Notes: generated from the letters alone by a model not told the origin. Counted from the first letter of the stretch, positions 19,007 to 32,497 are shown. The stretch: 64,000 bases of DNA from SFDP01 sp051653625 (GCA_051653625.1 JBOFWM010000010.1:25301-89300); one strand, 5' to 3'. Translations and numbers: made by a program.

Positions 19007-19384
19007 TTAATAAAACCTCAATATATTATTTTTATTTTCATACCTTTTTTTAAATATTTCATACATTAATATCAATTCTATATATTCAATTTCTTCTAAT
19101 CGTTCCTCATTGCAAACAATTTTATTTTCATTTTCCTTTTCAATAGCGGATAATACTTGCCCCGCTAATTGTCTAATCAAAAATTTATCAGGATATTCAT
19201 CGTAAATAAAACTTCCTCTATAATCAATCCGATTCAAATGTTTTACAATTTCTTTTTGATATATTTTTGCTTTTGCTGGGTAATTTTGTTGAATATATTC
19301 AAGATCTCTTTTTTTATTATCACATTCTTCATAAGAAATTGGTAGTGGATACGTCATAAAAAATGGTAATGGCTGGTTTTGCAT
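19007..19384 (-). CDS. Conserved small protein, function unknown
   Basis: No function recognised. I start it at ATG 19384 (125 aa), where AAAAGGGAGA lies about 11 bases upstream; the longer frame to 19456 would begin inside the atp terminator. The protein is acidic and mostly helical. Its features are a Pro/aromatic N-terminus (MQNQPLPFFMTYPLPISYEE), the segment RDLEYIQQNYPAKAKIYQKE, and GSFIYDEYPDKFLIRQLAG. No signal peptide or membrane segment is seen. I recall similar ~110-130 aa proteins (with a DEYPD motif) as hypotheticals in Lachnospiraceae; that is memory, not a search. Confidence 0.65.
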   Translation of the reverse strand: MQNQPLPFFMTYPLPISYEECDNKKRDLEYIQQNYPAKAKIYQKEIVKHLNRIDYRGSFIYDEYPDKFLIRQLAGQVLSAIEKENENKIVCNEERLEEIEYIELILMYEIFKKRYENKNNILRFY

Positions 19385-19436
19385 AACAAATACGTTCTCC
19401 CTTTTATATCTTACTGTATAGTATGCATAGTGAAAA

Positions 19437-19472
19437 AAAAAGTACTTAATTATCAAAAATTAAGTACTTTTT
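19437..19472 (-). terminator. Terminator of the atp operon
   Basis: A perfect 15-bp inverted repeat (19437-19451 with 19458-19472) with a long T run on the minus strand lies just after the atpC stop. Confidence 0.92.
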
Positions 19473-19474
19473 CT

Positions 19475-19879
19475 TCATTTTAGGACTGAAATTCTAGCCA
19501 CACTTCTTGCAAGTGCAGTTTCTGCTTTTGCAAGCTCTGTATTACTTAGCTGTTCGGCTAGCTTTTTTGTTGCACGTTCTTTTGCAGCTTCTGCTCTATC
19601 TTGATCAATTTCTTCTGGCCATTCAATTACTTCTGCTAAAATTGTAATTTCATCTGGTAATATTTCTACAAAACCTGAATGAAGTGCTGCTCTTTTCTTC
19701 TCTTCACCTTCTGTAATTACAAGTACACCAGGTTTAATAATCACTGTCATTGGCAAATGCCCTGGATAAATACCAAGTTCACCCTCAATTGTATTAAACT
19801 CGACCATGTGAACATCATTATCATAAAAAGAACGATCTGGAGTAATTACTTTTAAATGAAAGCTTTTTTCGTCTGCCAT
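19475..19879 (-). CDS. atpC: F1Fo ATP synthase epsilon subunit
   Basis: Central-stalk subunit that couples rotor and catalytic head and can inhibit ATP hydrolysis. It is 134 aa. The N-terminal beta-sandwich (FHLKVITPDRSFYDNDVHMVEF, GELGIYPGHLPMTVIIKPGVL) is followed by a C-terminal helical hairpin (DRAEAAKERATKKLAEQL). It is the last gene of the atp operon, 21 bp after atpD, followed by the terminator. Confidence 0.96.
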   Translation of the reverse strand: MADEKSFHLKVITPDRSFYDNDVHMVEFNTIEGELGIYPGHLPMTVIIKPGVLVITEGEEKKRAALHSGFVEILPDEITILAEVIEWPEEIDQDRAEAAKERATKKLAEQLSNTELAKAETALARSVARISVLK

Positions 19880-19900
19880 ATTTATTCCTTGCTCCTCTTC

Positions 19901-21313
<1,413 letters not shown>

Positions 21314-22168
21314 TTATGAAATAGCTTCTGCTCCCGCAATAATTTCTGTTAATTCTTGTGTAATAGAACTTTGTCTTGCTCTATTATATAGCAAGCTCAA
21401 GCTACTTATCATTTCTTCCGCATTACTTGTCGCAGAATCCATTGCTTGCATTCTTGCGCCATTTTCACTAGCCACCGATTCTACTAATCCGCCGTAAATT
21501 AAGCTTGTTACATATTTAGGAATGATAAATTCTAGTGCTTCTTCTTCCTCTGGTTCATAGTTCATTGGAATTGCACTTTTCTCTTTTTCATTATCCTCAA
21601 CTGTAGCAACAGGCAATAAACGAATTAATGTTGGTTCATGTACCACTGTGTTTTTAAAAGCAGTATAGGCTAAATAAATCTCACCTATTTCACCCTTTTT
21701 ATATGCATCTAAAACTATATTTGCCATCTGCATTGCGTCAGCATATTGTGGTTCTTCTACCACATCAGAATAATCATATAAAATAGAATATCCTAAACGC
21801 TTCATGGTATCTTTTCCTTTTTTACCAACTGCAACTACTGATACATCTTCTTTTTTCAATTCACTATTTGTAACAAGTTTTATTACATTTGAATTATATC
21901 CACCTGCAAGACCTCTATTTGAAGTAATCATAATCACAGCCTTCTTTTCGCTGTCATTCGACTGTAAATACGGGTGAATAATATTTGTAGACTTTGCTAA
22001 CATAGATTGAACTGTTTGATACATACATTCAAAGTATTCTTTTGATTTTTCTGCTCTTTGTTTTGCTCTTTGCAGCTTAACTGTGGAAACTAGCTTCATG
22101 GCTTTTGTAATTTGTTGCGTACTTTGTATACTACTTTTACGCCTTTTTATATCTCTCATTGAGGCCAT
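21314..22168 (-). CDS. atpG: F1Fo ATP synthase gamma subunit
   Basis: Rotating central shaft of F1, 284 aa. The conserved N-terminal helix (MASMRDIKRRKSSIQSTQQI, then TKAMKLVSTVKLQRAK), the ITSNRGLAGGYNSN region (about 82-95) and the C-terminal helix (SENGARMQAMDSATSNAEEM) are intact. It lies 32 bp after atpA and 22 bp before atpD. Confidence 0.97.
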   Translation of the reverse strand: MASMRDIKRRKSSIQSTQQITKAMKLVSTVKLQRAKQRAEKSKEYFECMYQTVQSMLAKSTNIIHPYLQSNDSEKKAVIMITSNRGLAGGYNSNVIKLVTNSELKKEDVSVVAVGKKGKDTMKRLGYSILYDYSDVVEEPQYADAMQMANIVLDAYKKGEIGEIYLAYTAFKNTVVHEPTLIRLLPVATVEDNEKEKSAIPMNYEPEEEEALEFIIPKYVTSLIYGGLVESVASENGARMQAMDSATSNAEEMISSLSLLYNRARQSSITQELTEIIAGAEAIS

Positions 22169-22199
22169 ATTACATCACCTTTCCAATCTTAAGAATCTA

Positions 22200-24263
<2,064 letters not shown>

Positions 24264-24276
<13 letters not shown>

Positions 24277-24827
24277 GTGCTTTCACCTATTTCCTTTAAA
24301 GTCTCTTCTACTAAAGCATCTTGTACACTACTATCAATTGCAGCAGCTACTACTTTTTCTGCCATCATTGCAGCAACTAGTACCATTTCCTTTTTAACAT
24401 CATCTGCCATTTTTTTCTTTTCAAGCTCTGCTTCTTCTCTTGCGTGATTAATAATTCTTACTGCTTCTTGTTTTGCTTCAGCAATAATTTTATTTTCATT
24501 TGCAAGTGCTTTTTTTCTTGCATCACTTAAAATATCTTCTGCTTCTTTTTCAATGTTTTTAAGCTTCCCTTCATAGTCAAGCTTTAAAGCATCAGCAGAA
24601 TTCTTACTACTTTTTGCTTCTTCTAATTCTGTTTTAATTTTTTCTTGTCTTTTTTTCAAAAATTCCCTAGCTGGGTTAAAGAAGAAATATGACATTAATA
24701 AAAATAATAGAAATACAGCAAGCATTATTAATACTGCATCTGCTAAAAGTTGTAAATCTAAATCAAATAATCTTGGTGTCATTTGCGCATTAAATATTGA
24801 TACGCTTAAGTTATATATTCCGTTCAA
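24264..24827 (-). CDS. atpF: F1Fo ATP synthase subunit b
   Basis: Peripheral-stalk subunit, 187 aa from a TTG start at 24827. That TTG has a strong Shine-Dalgarno AAAGGAGG 7 bases upstream; the in-frame ATG at 24845 would place the ribosome site inside the gene. One membrane helix (about residues 25-47, ADAVLIMLAVFLLFLLMSYF) is followed by a long charged coiled coil (REFLKKRQEKIKTELEEAK onward). It is in operon order between atpE and atpH. Confidence 0.94.
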
Positions 24828-24868
24828 TCCTTTGCCTCCTTTCACGTTTTTTAATTAAGAAGACATTC

Positions 24869-25123
<255 letters not shown>

Positions 25124-25151
25124 TTATTTCCTCCTAAATTTGTTATAATTT

Positions 25152-25874
25152 TTAATTTTCTGTTGTCATTGCATTTGAAATATAAGTCATTGTTAACATA
25201 CAAAATACGTATGTTTGAATTGCCCCCGAAAATAAATCGAAGTAAACATGAAGTACTGCTGGCCAAAACAATGCAATTTTTGATAATAAACCATAGACTA
25301 AAGCTAACATTACTGTTCCCGATAAAACGTTGGCAAACAAACGTAGCGATAAAGAAATTGGTACCGCGATATCTCCTATAATGTTAATTGGAGCCCAAAT
25401 CGGCCATGGATCACAAAGTCCTTTTATTACACCTTTTACCTTTTGATATTTAAATTTATTAAAGGTAATTAATGTAAAGGTCATAATTCCTAACGGTAAA
25501 GTAACTCCATAATCAGCAGTTGGCGGTCTTAATCCGAATAATCCGGAAATATTACATGTCAGAATAAAAAGAAATATCGTTCCGATATAATTTAAAAATC
25601 CTGTTGCATGTTTTCCCATAGTATTCTTAACCATATTGTCAAGCATTTCAACAATTAATTCTACTACATTTTGAAACCCCGTTGGAACAAGTGATGCATG
25701 ATTCATACATCTTTTTGCAGCAATCCCTAGACCCAATAGAAGCAACATTACAATTGCTACACATACATGGGTGGTTGTTATCCACACGGTTTGACCAAAT
25801 AATTCATAAGAAAAAACTCCATGAATCATAAAATCAATATTGTCTGCCGAGGATAACAAGATTCCTTGTGTCAT
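25152..25874 (-). CDS. atpB: F1Fo ATP synthase subunit a
   Basis: Stator membrane subunit that forms the ion half-channels against the c ring. I start it at ATG 25874 (240 aa) because AGGGAGGTG lies directly before it; the longer frame to 25913 overlaps the previous gene and lacks support. Five to six membrane helices are seen. The essential Arg is in ISLSLRLFANVLSG, near residue 186. It follows the subunit I gene. Confidence 0.95.
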   Translation of the reverse strand: MTQGILLSSADNIDFMIHGVFSYELFGQTVWITTTHVCVAIVMLLLLGLGIAAKRCMNHASLVPTGFQNVVELIVEMLDNMVKNTMGKHATGFLNYIGTIFLFILTCNISGLFGLRPPTADYGVTLPLGIMTFTLITFNKFKYQKVKGVIKGLCDPWPIWAPINIIGDIAVPISLSLRLFANVLSGTVMLALVYGLLSKIALFWPAVLHVYFDLFSGAIQTYVFCMLTMTYISNAMTTEN

Positions 25875-25896
25875 ATTTTCACCTCCCTTTCTTTTC

Positions 25897-26289
25897 TTAA
25901 AGTGCATTTCCATCTTTAAAAAATATTTTATGAGTAAATGGCTGTAAATAAGCCCCTACTTTCAATGACATAATCCCTATAAAACTGGCTAAAGGATTTC
26001 CAATATCTATTACGCAAAATACTGCAAAACTAATTACGATTAAACCATATCTTGCCATATTATTTGATAATAAAAATTTTTGTGCTTCTTTCCCCAAATC
26101 TAATGCTCTATCTAATGCCCACCACATATGAAATGCACTTAGAAGTGCTACGAAACTTCCTAGCCATAATCCAATCGAATAATATGCTATTTCATCAACT
26201 ACTAAAAAACCAATAATCTGAACAACTAAGGAAAATAATAGTATTCCAAAACATAATTCTAAAACGGTTGTATATTTTTTATTTTTCAT
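25897..26289 (-). CDS. ATP synthase subunit I-type membrane protein
   Basis: Small four-helix membrane protein, 130 aa, placed where subunit I genes stand in clostridial atp operons. Helices are at about 11-30, 36-57, 76-95 and 100-117. Subunit I proteins help c-ring assembly in other bacteria; that role is inferred from position and topology. Its start overlaps the previous gene by 11 bp. Confidence 0.8.
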   Translation of the reverse strand: MKNKKYTTVLELCFGILLFSLVVQIIGFLVVDEIAYYSIGLWLGSFVALLSAFHMWWALDRALDLGKEAQKFLLSNNMARYGLIVISFAVFCVIDIGNPLASFIGIMSLKVGAYLQPFTHKIFFKDGNAL

Positions 26290-26554
26290 CTAACTTTGAA
26301 TCCTTCTTTTTATTATTTCCATATAATTCAGACGGGCTTGTGTCTTTTGAATCATATTGCTTTTTCATCAAATAATACACATTTCGAAATCCTGCTAATG
26401 CTCCTAGAAAAAACCCAATAATAAAAGAAAAAGATACTCCTAATTTTTGGTCTATTAAATATCCAATATAAGCACATAACATAATTGGAACAAGCATCGT
26501 TATCGTTATCTGCGAAAAAATGGCTAGAGCATTTAATACTTTTTTGTCTTTCAT
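26279..26554 (-). CDS. AtpZ/AtpI-family protein
   Basis: First gene of the atp operon, 91 aa from ATG 26554. AAAAAAGGAG lies about 8 bases upstream; a longer start at 26590 has no ribosome site. Two membrane helices (about 12-30 and 41-60: SFIIGFFLGALAGFRNVYYLM) and a charged tail (KDTSPSELYGNNKKKDSKLDEK) match the AtpZ pattern. AtpZ/AtpI proteins are linked to Mg2+ transport and c-ring assembly in Bacillus. Confidence 0.85.
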   Translation of the reverse strand: MKDKKVLNALAIFSQITITMLVPIMLCAYIGYLIDQKLGVSFSFIIGFFLGALAGFRNVYYLMKKQYDSKDTSPSELYGNNKKKDSKLDEK

Positions 26555-26599
26555 AAAAAATACTCCTTTTTTATTGTATATTTTGTACAAACACGATTT

Positions 26600-26629
26600 A
26601 TTATAACTTATTTTTATGTTTTATGTAAA
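26600..26629 (-). promoter_or_regulatory. Promoter of the atp operon
   Basis: Minus-strand TTTACA (26624-26629) and consensus TATAAT (26600-26605) are 18 bp apart, about 46 bp ahead of the atpZ start. The leader also holds a TTTGTACAAA palindrome at 26582-26591. Confidence 0.7.
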
Positions 26630-26706
26630 GAAAATGTGCTATTTTTTTAATACTTTTTTTATTTTCTATTTATTTCATAAAAACATAGATTATATTTTAA
26701 ATTTAT

Positions 26707-26736
26707 TTGTCATAATTCAAGAAAATAATATATAAT
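26707..26736 (+). promoter_or_regulatory. Promoter of the DUF402 gene
   Basis: TTGTCA (26707-26712) and TATAAT (26731-26736) are 18 bp apart. The untranslated leader to 26830 is about 90 bases and shows no clear fold by eye. Confidence 0.65.
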
Positions 26737-26830
26737 GTATTCAATGATAAGGAATCCTTGAAAATAACTGCAATTTCTAATCAAAAATGAACATCAAGCT
26801 ACCCATACTAAGAAAGGTAAATTTATTATT

Positions 26831-27319
26831 ATGAATGATTTTAAACTTTATAGAAAACGTATCATACCAAAAGAATGTATTGAATTAAAGGAGGATATCA
26901 TTTTATTTCATGATTCAGAACTCCTAATAACGAAATGGAAAACACTCAATCCACGAACTGATTTTGATCATGGATTTTCTATTTATTTTTTAAAACGTGG
27001 CTATAAAATTAGTAAGTTTTATACCAAAGCAAATACGCTCTTATATTGGTATTGCGATATTATTTCCTATGAATATATAAATGAAAGTACTACTACCTCA
27101 CTTATTGTAAAGGATTTATTAGCAGACGTCATTATTTATCCAAACAACACAGTGAAAGTTGTGGATTTAGAAGAATTATCCATAGCATTTGCAAATCACG
27201 ATTTAACTGCTGATGAATTATCAGATGCTATCTCTAAGTTAGGTGCCTTACTGAAAATAATTAATTCGGACCAATTTTATACATTAACTACTTTATTAGA
27301 ATCATATGATCCTTCTTAA
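26831..27319 (+). CDS. DUF402 domain protein
   Basis: 162 aa, cytoplasmic. The DUF402 core is at about residues 60-125: NTLLYWYCDIISYEY, then LIVKDLLADVIIYPNNTVKVVDLEEL. DUF402 proteins share a fold with the metal-dependent nucleotide phosphatase/FomD group; the acidic residues expected to bind metal (D in YCDI, D in VKDLLADV, D/E in VVDLEEL) are present, so a phosphohydrolase role is possible but not shown. It is a single-gene unit with its own promoter and a shared terminator, divergent from the atp operon. Confidence 0.78.
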   Translation: MNDFKLYRKRIIPKECIELKEDIILFHDSELLITKWKTLNPRTDFDHGFSIYFLKRGYKISKFYTKANTLLYWYCDIISYEYINESTTTSLIVKDLLADVIIYPNNTVKVVDLEELSIAFANHDLTADELSDAISKLGALLKIINSDQFYTLTTLLESYDPS

Positions 27320-27364
27320 AAAGGTATCGTTAACACATTGAAAAATGTATTAACGATACCTTTT
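27319..27364. terminator. Bidirectional terminator
   Basis: A perfect 15-bp inverted repeat (27319-27333 with 27350-27364) with A/T runs on its edges lies between the convergent DUF402 and hydrolase genes. Confidence 0.92.
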
Positions 27365-28519
27365 CTAATAGAAAATATGTCCACCGATTGAAATACCAGT
27401 CAGCCCTTCAATTGGCGTTCTAAAGTAAAGACAACTGCCTACATTGGTTTGTCCAGCCATAGCTTCATCTGCCGCCTTATAACAGGATGCTGTAGCACGG
27501 TTTTCAGCAAGCGCTAACGCTAATCTTCCACTTGCTACCGGTGAAAATTGTTTATTTTGATAAATAACACCAACTAAAGAATTCGGATATACGGAACTTA
27601 ATAATCGATTAATTACTACTGCTCCAACTGCCAATTGACCAGCATAAGATTCTCCTCCTGCCTCACAATAAATTATATTTGCAAGTAAATATCGGTCTCC
27701 TTCTTCGAACGTAACTTCCGAAATATCTCTCCATGCCGACTGTGCAGCTAATGCAGCCAATGCTTTTTCTTCCGCAATTTTCTTCTTTAATTCCTCAATA
27801 TTGCTTTCCTGAGCTTTTACAGCTTCTTCATAAGCAATTACTTTTGCCTCTGCATCCGATATTTGACCTGAATAATTATTAATATGAGAAGCAGTATTGT
27901 TTACATATGTCGAAACATTTTTTCTTTCTTTTTCAATTTCTTCTTTTAATGCTTCTAACTCTTCTCTTTCCTGTAACAGAATTCTTTCCTTCTCTTCTAT
28001 TTCACTTCTTAATAATTGAAACTCTTCCAATTTTTCTCTATCATAATTAGAAAGTTGTTCAATATATTCACTTGTATTTAAAAATTCACTAAAAGATTCT
28101 GATGCAAAAAGTATTTCTAAAAGCGTGAAATTTTGCTTTTCATACATAAATTTTATACGCATTTTCATACTTTCATATTGATTTTCTTCTTCTTCTTTTG
28201 CAACGGCTAATTCTTCTAAGGTTCTCTCTATTTCCTTTTCTTTTTCTTCTATTTGCTCAAGTAGTTTTTCTAAATTAACTCCTACTTCATATAATTGTTT
28301 GTTTAACTGAGATAATTCACTCTCAAGTGTATTTTTAATTTCTTGCAATCCATCAAGATTACTATTTTCTTCATTTAATTTCTCTAAAGCTTCTTGTCGA
28401 TCTTTTTCTGCCTGTTCTAGTTTTTGTTGTGTTGTAGTTGCAGTAACATCGTTCAAAGGAATACATGTAATAATCAAGATAATACTCACGACAACTAAAA
28501 AAAATCTATACTGCTTCAT
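27365..28519 (-). CDS. Exported cell-wall hydrolase: coiled coil plus SleB-like domain
   Basis: 384 aa. A signal peptide covers about residues 1-27 (FFLVVVSIILIITCIPLNDVTA). Residues 30-265 are a long coiled coil with PcsB-like character (QNFTLLEILFASESFSEFL is the typical hinge). Residues 275-384 are a SleB/CwlJ-type hydrolase domain: LLANIIYCEAGGESYAGQLA, with the likely catalytic Glu in YCEAGGE, AVGAVVINRLLS and NKQFSPVASG. Family members are peptidoglycan lytic enzymes, some acting on spore cortex. The coiled coil suggests control by a partner such as FtsEX; no ftsEX is in the window, so vegetative division or spore germination cannot be told apart. Confidence 0.87.
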   Translation of the reverse strand: MKQYRFFLVVVSIILIITCIPLNDVTATTTQQKLEQAEKDRQEALEKLNEENSNLDGLQEIKNTLESELSQLNKQLYEVGVNLEKLLEQIEEKEKEIERTLEELAVAKEEEENQYESMKMRIKFMYEKQNFTLLEILFASESFSEFLNTSEYIEQLSNYDREKLEEFQLLRSEIEEKERILLQEREELEALKEEIEKERKNVSTYVNNTASHINNYSGQISDAEAKVIAYEEAVKAQESNIEELKKKIAEEKALAALAAQSAWRDISEVTFEEGDRYLLANIIYCEAGGESYAGQLAVGAVVINRLLSSVYPNSLVGVIYQNKQFSPVASGRLALALAENRATASCYKAADEAMAGQTNVGSCLYFRTPIEGLTGISIGGHIFY

Positions 28520-28536
28520 TTGTGTAATATCCCTTT

Positions 28537-29016
28537 CTATAATTGCATTGTAATACTTCGCCCAGATGAATTATATTTTTCATATTGTATTCCTGCCGCA
28601 TCAAACATTCTTTTTGATGCAATAGTTGATGGCATATCCGAATATTTATCACTATCATATATTACCTTTTTTATCCCACTTTGAATAATTGCCTTTGCAC
28701 ATTCATTGCAAGGAAATAACGATACATATAATTTTGCACCTTGCAGACTACCACCACGATAATTCAAAATTGCATTTAATTCACTATGAGTGACATATGC
28801 ATATTTTGTATCTTCAAAATCCCCTTTTTTTTCCCATGGAAATTCATCATCTTTACATCCAAGTGGAAATCCATTATACCCCATAGAAAGAATCTTATTA
28901 TCCTCGCTAACTATACATGCTCCTACCTGCGTACTTGGATCTTTTGATCGTAATCCTGAAAGCTTTGCAACTCCCATAAAGTACTCATCCCAACTGATGT
29001 AATCATCACGTTTCAT
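28537..29016 (-). CDS. Deoxycytidylate (dCMP) deaminase family protein
   Basis: Zinc-dependent deaminase, 159 aa, expected to convert dCMP to dUMP for dTMP synthesis. Zinc ligands and catalytic Glu are seen in THSELNAIL (His and Glu, about residue 77) and LFPCNECAKAII (two Cys, about 104-107). The start MKRDDYISWDEYFMGVAKLS, with RSKDPSTQVGACIV, is typical of the ComEB/dCMP deaminase group. It is followed by the hydrolase gene and preceded at 18 bp by upp, so it is in a nucleotide-salvage cluster. Confidence 0.92.
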   Translation of the reverse strand: MKRDDYISWDEYFMGVAKLSGLRSKDPSTQVGACIVSEDNKILSMGYNGFPLGCKDDEFPWEKKGDFEDTKYAYVTHSELNAILNYRGGSLQGAKLYVSLFPCNECAKAIIQSGIKKVIYDSDKYSDMPSTIASKRMFDAAGIQYEKYNSSGRSITMQL

Positions 29017-29034
29017 ATTTCTTTCTCCTAATTA

Positions 29035-29664
29035 CTATTTTGTTCCAAATATTCTGTCCCCAGCGTCGCCTAATCCTGGTACAATATAACCATGTTCATC
29101 TAATTTTTCATCTAAAGCACCAATGTAGATATTTACATCTGGATGTGCTTCCTGCATTTTTTTCACACCTTCTGGTGCAGCAATAATACATAAAAAATGT
29201 ATTTTTTTGCATCCTTTGTCTTTTAAAAGTTGTATTGCCGCTACACATGAGCCTCCAGTTGCAAGCATTGGATCCACCACAAAAATTTCTCTATCTGAAC
29301 AATCAGATGGAATTTTACAATAATACTCTACTGGCTCTAGTGTCGAAGGATCTCTATATAATCCAATATGACCAACTTTAGCAGCTGGTAATAATGTCAA
29401 CATTCCATCTACCATTCCAAGTCCTGCTCGCAAAATTGGAATAATGGCTACTTTTTTTCCTTTTAATTGCTTCACTGTTGTTTTGCAAATTGGTGTTTCT
29501 ATTACAACATTATCAAGTGGTAATTCTCTTGTAGCTTCATAACATATTAAATTTGCAATTTCTGATATAGTCTGTCTAAAATCCTTTGTACCTGTACTCC
29601 TTTTTCGTATATATCCTATTTTATGCTGGATTAAAGGATGGTCCATTATAACTACTTTCGACAT
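29035..29664 (-). CDS. upp: Uracil phosphoribosyltransferase
   Basis: Salvages uracil with PRPP to UMP. The start is ATG 29664 (209 aa), with GGAGG 5 bases upstream; an ATG 12 bases earlier lies before the ribosome site. Signatures are [31 protein letters not shown] and the PRPP loop [13 protein letters not shown] (about residues 123-135), with the C-terminal [13 protein letters not shown] uracil site. It lies 20 bp after rpiB. Confidence 0.97.
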   Translation of the reverse strand: MSKVVIMDHPLIQHKIGYIRKRSTGTKDFRQTISEIANLICYEATRELPLDNVVIETPICKTTVKQLKGKKVAIIPILRAGLGMVDGMLTLLPAAKVGHIGLYRDPSTLEPVEYYCKIPSDCSDREIFVVDPMLATGGSCVAAIQLLKDKGCKKIHFLCIIAAPEGVKKMQEAHPDVNIYIGALDEKLDEHGYIVPGLGDAGDRIFGTK

Positions 29665-29684
29665 ATTAACCTCCATTCTAACAA

Positions 29685-30122
29685 TTATACTTCATTGCTT
29701 TCAATTTTTTTTATTCTTCTCTTATGCTTTTCTTCTCCGGAAAACTCTACTGATAAGAATGTATCCACTATTTCAAATGCCATATTTTTCCCAACAAGTG
29801 CTTCTCCTAGTGCTAAAACATTTGCATCATTGTGCAATCTTGTCATTTTTGCCATATAAGGATCTAAGCATAATGCTGCACGTATTCCTGGTACTCTATT
29901 TGCTACAATTGAAATTCCAATTCCTGTTGTACAAATCACAATACCTGTCTTGCATAAACCATCTGCTACTGCATTTGCAACTTGTTTTCCATAATCTGGA
30001 TAATCACAAGATTCCTCACTGTAACAACCAAAATCTTTTACTTCTATATTTTGTTGTTCTAAATGTTTCATTACCGCTCTTTTTAGTTCTAATCCCCCAT
30101 GATCACTTCCAATTGCTATCAT
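29685..30122 (-). CDS. rpiB: Ribose 5-phosphate isomerase B
   Basis: Interconverts ribose 5-phosphate and ribulose 5-phosphate in the pentose phosphate route, supplying the substrate of Prs. It is 145 aa, the standard length. [13 protein letters not shown] is the N-terminal substrate loop; the catalytic Cys and following loop are in [20 protein letters not shown] (about residues 62-81), and [17 protein letters not shown] [16 protein letters not shown] is near 90-105. It lies between tsaC and upp. Confidence 0.96.
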   Translation of the reverse strand: MIAIGSDHGGLELKRAVMKHLEQQNIEVKDFGCYSEESCDYPDYGKQVANAVADGLCKTGIVICTTGIGISIVANRVPGIRAALCLDPYMAKMTRLHNDANVLALGEALVGKNMAFEIVDTFLSVEFSGEEKHKRRIKKIESNEV

Positions 30123-30138
30123 ACTTTTACCCTTTCTT

Positions 30139-31188
30139 CTACTCTAAATATTCTATCTTATGTCCTGCTGCCTTTAATAATCGATTCATAATAGCATGAC
30201 CTAAAATTGATTCTTCAAATGATTCCGAATAAATTACTTCTATATGTTCATCATCAAATTCTCTAAGAATTTTATATAAATTTTTTGCTATTTCTTCTTC
30301 ATTCTCTCTAGCACCTATATTTTTAATAACTCCATATTGGTAAGAATTCTCATTTTCCTTTGTACTGATGACACCAACTACTTTTCCTTGTTTCTTGCAT
30401 TCTAAAGTAAGTTTATTTATTCTGTCAACCACCTTTTGTTTTTCACCAGAAATTAACAACAATTCTCCTTTAGGTGCATAATGTTTATATCTCATTCCAG
30501 GAGCTCTTGGGGGTATCTTTGAATCTATTTCTAAAATACTCGGATCTGTTTCAATCGTACCAATTACCGCTTCTATCATTTCTTTTGTAATTGAACCTGG
30601 TCTAAGAAGGATAGGAATTTCTTCTGTAAGATCTAATATGGTTGATTCTAATCCAACTTGACAATCTCCCCCATCCAAAATCATTTCGATTTTACCTTGC
30701 ATATCTTCTACAACATACTTAGCACACGTTGGACTTGGTCTTCCAGAAAGATTTGCACTTGGTGCTGCTACAAATCCACCTGCTTCTTTAATAAAAAGTT
30801 GCGCCAAATGATGTTTTGGCATTCTAACAGCAACAGTATCAAGCCCACCCGTTGTCTCATCAGGTACTTCTTTATTTTTTTTCATTACTAAAGTAAGTGG
30901 TCCTGGCCAAAATGCACTAGAAAGTGCTTCTAACCTATCATCTACACATTCTACAAGCTGGTGTAAACTCTTTTTTTCAGCAATGTGGATGATCAACGGA
31001 TTATTAGATGGTCTTCCCTTTACTTCATATATTTTTTCGGAAGACTGCTTATTAAATGCATCTCCTCCAAGCCCATACACGGTTTCTGTAGGAAATGCAA
31101 CTAATCCTCCATTTTTTATTACTTCGCCTGCTTCATATATTACATTTATCTCATTTGCTTCTTCTATTTTTAAAACTTTCGTTATCAC
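30139..31188 (-). CDS. Threonylcarbamoyl-AMP synthase (Sua5 type)
   Basis: Makes threonylcarbamoyl-AMP from Thr, bicarbonate and ATP for the t6A37 tRNA modification. At 349 aa it is the two-domain Sua5 form: a YrdC domain at about 10-205 (AFPTETVYGLGGDAFN, KGRPSNNPLIIHI, APSANLSGRPSPTCA) and a Sua5 domain at about 215-349. The junction is the conserved PGMRYKHYAPKG. The start is GTG at 31188, with GGAG 11 bases upstream. It heads the group tsaC-rpiB-upp-dCMP deaminase-hydrolase, all closely spaced. Confidence 0.94.
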   Translation of the reverse strand: MITKVLKIEEANEINVIYEAGEVIKNGGLVAFPTETVYGLGGDAFNKQSSEKIYEVKGRPSNNPLIIHIAEKKSLHQLVECVDDRLEALSSAFWPGPLTLVMKKNKEVPDETTGGLDTVAVRMPKHHLAQLFIKEAGGFVAAPSANLSGRPSPTCAKYVVEDMQGKIEMILDGGDCQVGLESTILDLTEEIPILLRPGSITKEMIEAVIGTIETDPSILEIDSKIPPRAPGMRYKHYAPKGELLLISGEKQKVVDRINKLTLECKKQGKVVGVISTKENENSYQYGVIKNIGARENEEEIAKNLYKILREFDDEHIEVIYSESFEESILGHAIMNRLLKAAGHKIEYLE

Positions 31189-31280
31189 TTATTCTATTTC
31201 TCCACTTACTATTTAATTTTTAAAGTAACAGTTTGCTACATTCTATCATTTTTTTTATACAATTTCCACTAAAATGAAGT

Positions 31281-31317
31281 AAAAAAAGAACCTAGATTTC
31301 TCTAGATTCTCTTTTTT
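31281..31317 (-). terminator. Terminator of the hrcA-grpE-dnaK-dnaJ operon
   Basis: A 9-bp stem with one G-U pair (31287-31295 with 31302-31310) is followed on the minus strand by seven T, directly after dnaJ. Confidence 0.85.
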
Positions 31318-32497
31318 ACTTAAAAATTCCTTTTTTCTTTTTTGGTCCTGGACCTTTATCATCCTTTTTTGGATTTGTTACTCTTGCAGCTTCATTTAAA
31401 CTATCTTCCGTTGCTTCATCAAATTTACGAAGCAATTCTTTCGCTTCATGAGATAATTTTTCTGGAACTTTTACTACAAGTGTCACATAATGTTCGCCTC
31501 TATGTTCTTTGTTTCTTAAAGAAGGAACCCCTTTTCCTTTTAATCTTACTCGTGTATCTGTTTGAGTTCCTGGTTTAACTTCATAAATTACTTTCCCATC
31601 AACAGTATCAATAACAATATCTCCACCAAGAGATGCTACTGCAAAAGACACTGGAACTGTTGAAAAAATATTATACTCTTGTCTTTGGAAAATTGGATGA
31701 CGTCCAACAATTACTTCTACTAAGACATCTCCTCTTGGTCCACCATTTGTTCCTGGCTCACCTTGACCTGTTAATCTCTTACATTGCCCATTGTCAATTC
31801 CGGCTGGAATATCTACCATAAAACGTTTTTTTGTTGAAACATAACCTGTTCCATAACAATCTCCACATTTTGATTTAATAATCTTTCCACTACCATGACA
31901 ATCTGGACATGCTTGAACATTTCTTACGGTACCAAAGAATGATTGTTGTGTAAAAACAACTTGCCCTTTTCCACCACATTTTCCACATGTTTCTGGACTA
32001 GTTCCTGGTTGAGCACCAGTTCCATGACATGTCTTACATTCTTCTTTTACAGTTAATTCAATTTCTTTTTCACATCCAAAAACCGCTTCTTCAAATGTGA
32101 TACGTATACTTGTGCGAATATTACTACCTTTCATTGGACCATTATTGCTACGTCCACCGCGGCTTCTTCCACCACCAAAAAAGTCTCCAAATATATCTCC
32201 AAATATATCTCCAAAATCTCCACCGTTAAAATCAAAACCACCAAAGCCGCCGCCACCTGCGCCGCCTTCAAAAGCTGCATGACCAAATTGATCATATTGA
32301 CGACGTTTTTCTGAATCACTTAAAACTGCATATGCTTCTGAAGCTTCTTTAAATTTCTTTTCAGCCTCATCATTACCTGGGTTCATATCTGGATGATATT
32401 TTTTTGCTAATACTCTATATGCTTTTTTCAAAGCTGCATCATCAGCATTTCGATCTACTCCAAGTACCTCATAATAATCTCTTTTTTGTTCTGCCAT
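31316..32497 (-). CDS. dnaJ: Chaperone protein DnaJ
   Basis: Hsp40 co-chaperone that feeds substrates to DnaK and stimulates its ATPase, 393 aa. The J domain has [11 protein letters not shown] (HPD motif, about 34). A Gly/Phe-rich linker covers about 75-120. Four CxxCxGxG zinc repeats lie at about 148-210 ([32 protein letters not shown]). The substrate domain and a lysine-rich tail follow. It is the last gene of the operon, separated from dnaK by 80 bp holding a GC-rich hairpin. Confidence 0.97.
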   Translation of the reverse strand: MAEQKRDYYEVLGVDRNADDAALKKAYRVLAKKYHPDMNPGNDEAEKKFKEASEAYAVLSDSEKRRQYDQFGHAAFEGGAGGGGFGGFDFNGGDFGDIFGDIFGDFFGGGRSRGGRSNNGPMKGSNIRTSIRITFEEAVFGCEKEIELTVKEECKTCHGTGAQPGTSPETCGKCGGKGQVVFTQQSFFGTVRNVQACPDCHGSGKIIKSKCGDCYGTGYVSTKKRFMVDIPAGIDNGQCKRLTGQGEPGTNGGPRGDVLVEVIVGRHPIFQRQEYNIFSTVPVSFAVASLGGDIVIDTVDGKVIYEVKPGTQTDTRVRLKGKGVPSLRNKEHRGEHYVTLVVKVPEKLSHEAKELLRKFDEATEDSLNEAARVTNPKKDDKGPGPKKKKGIFK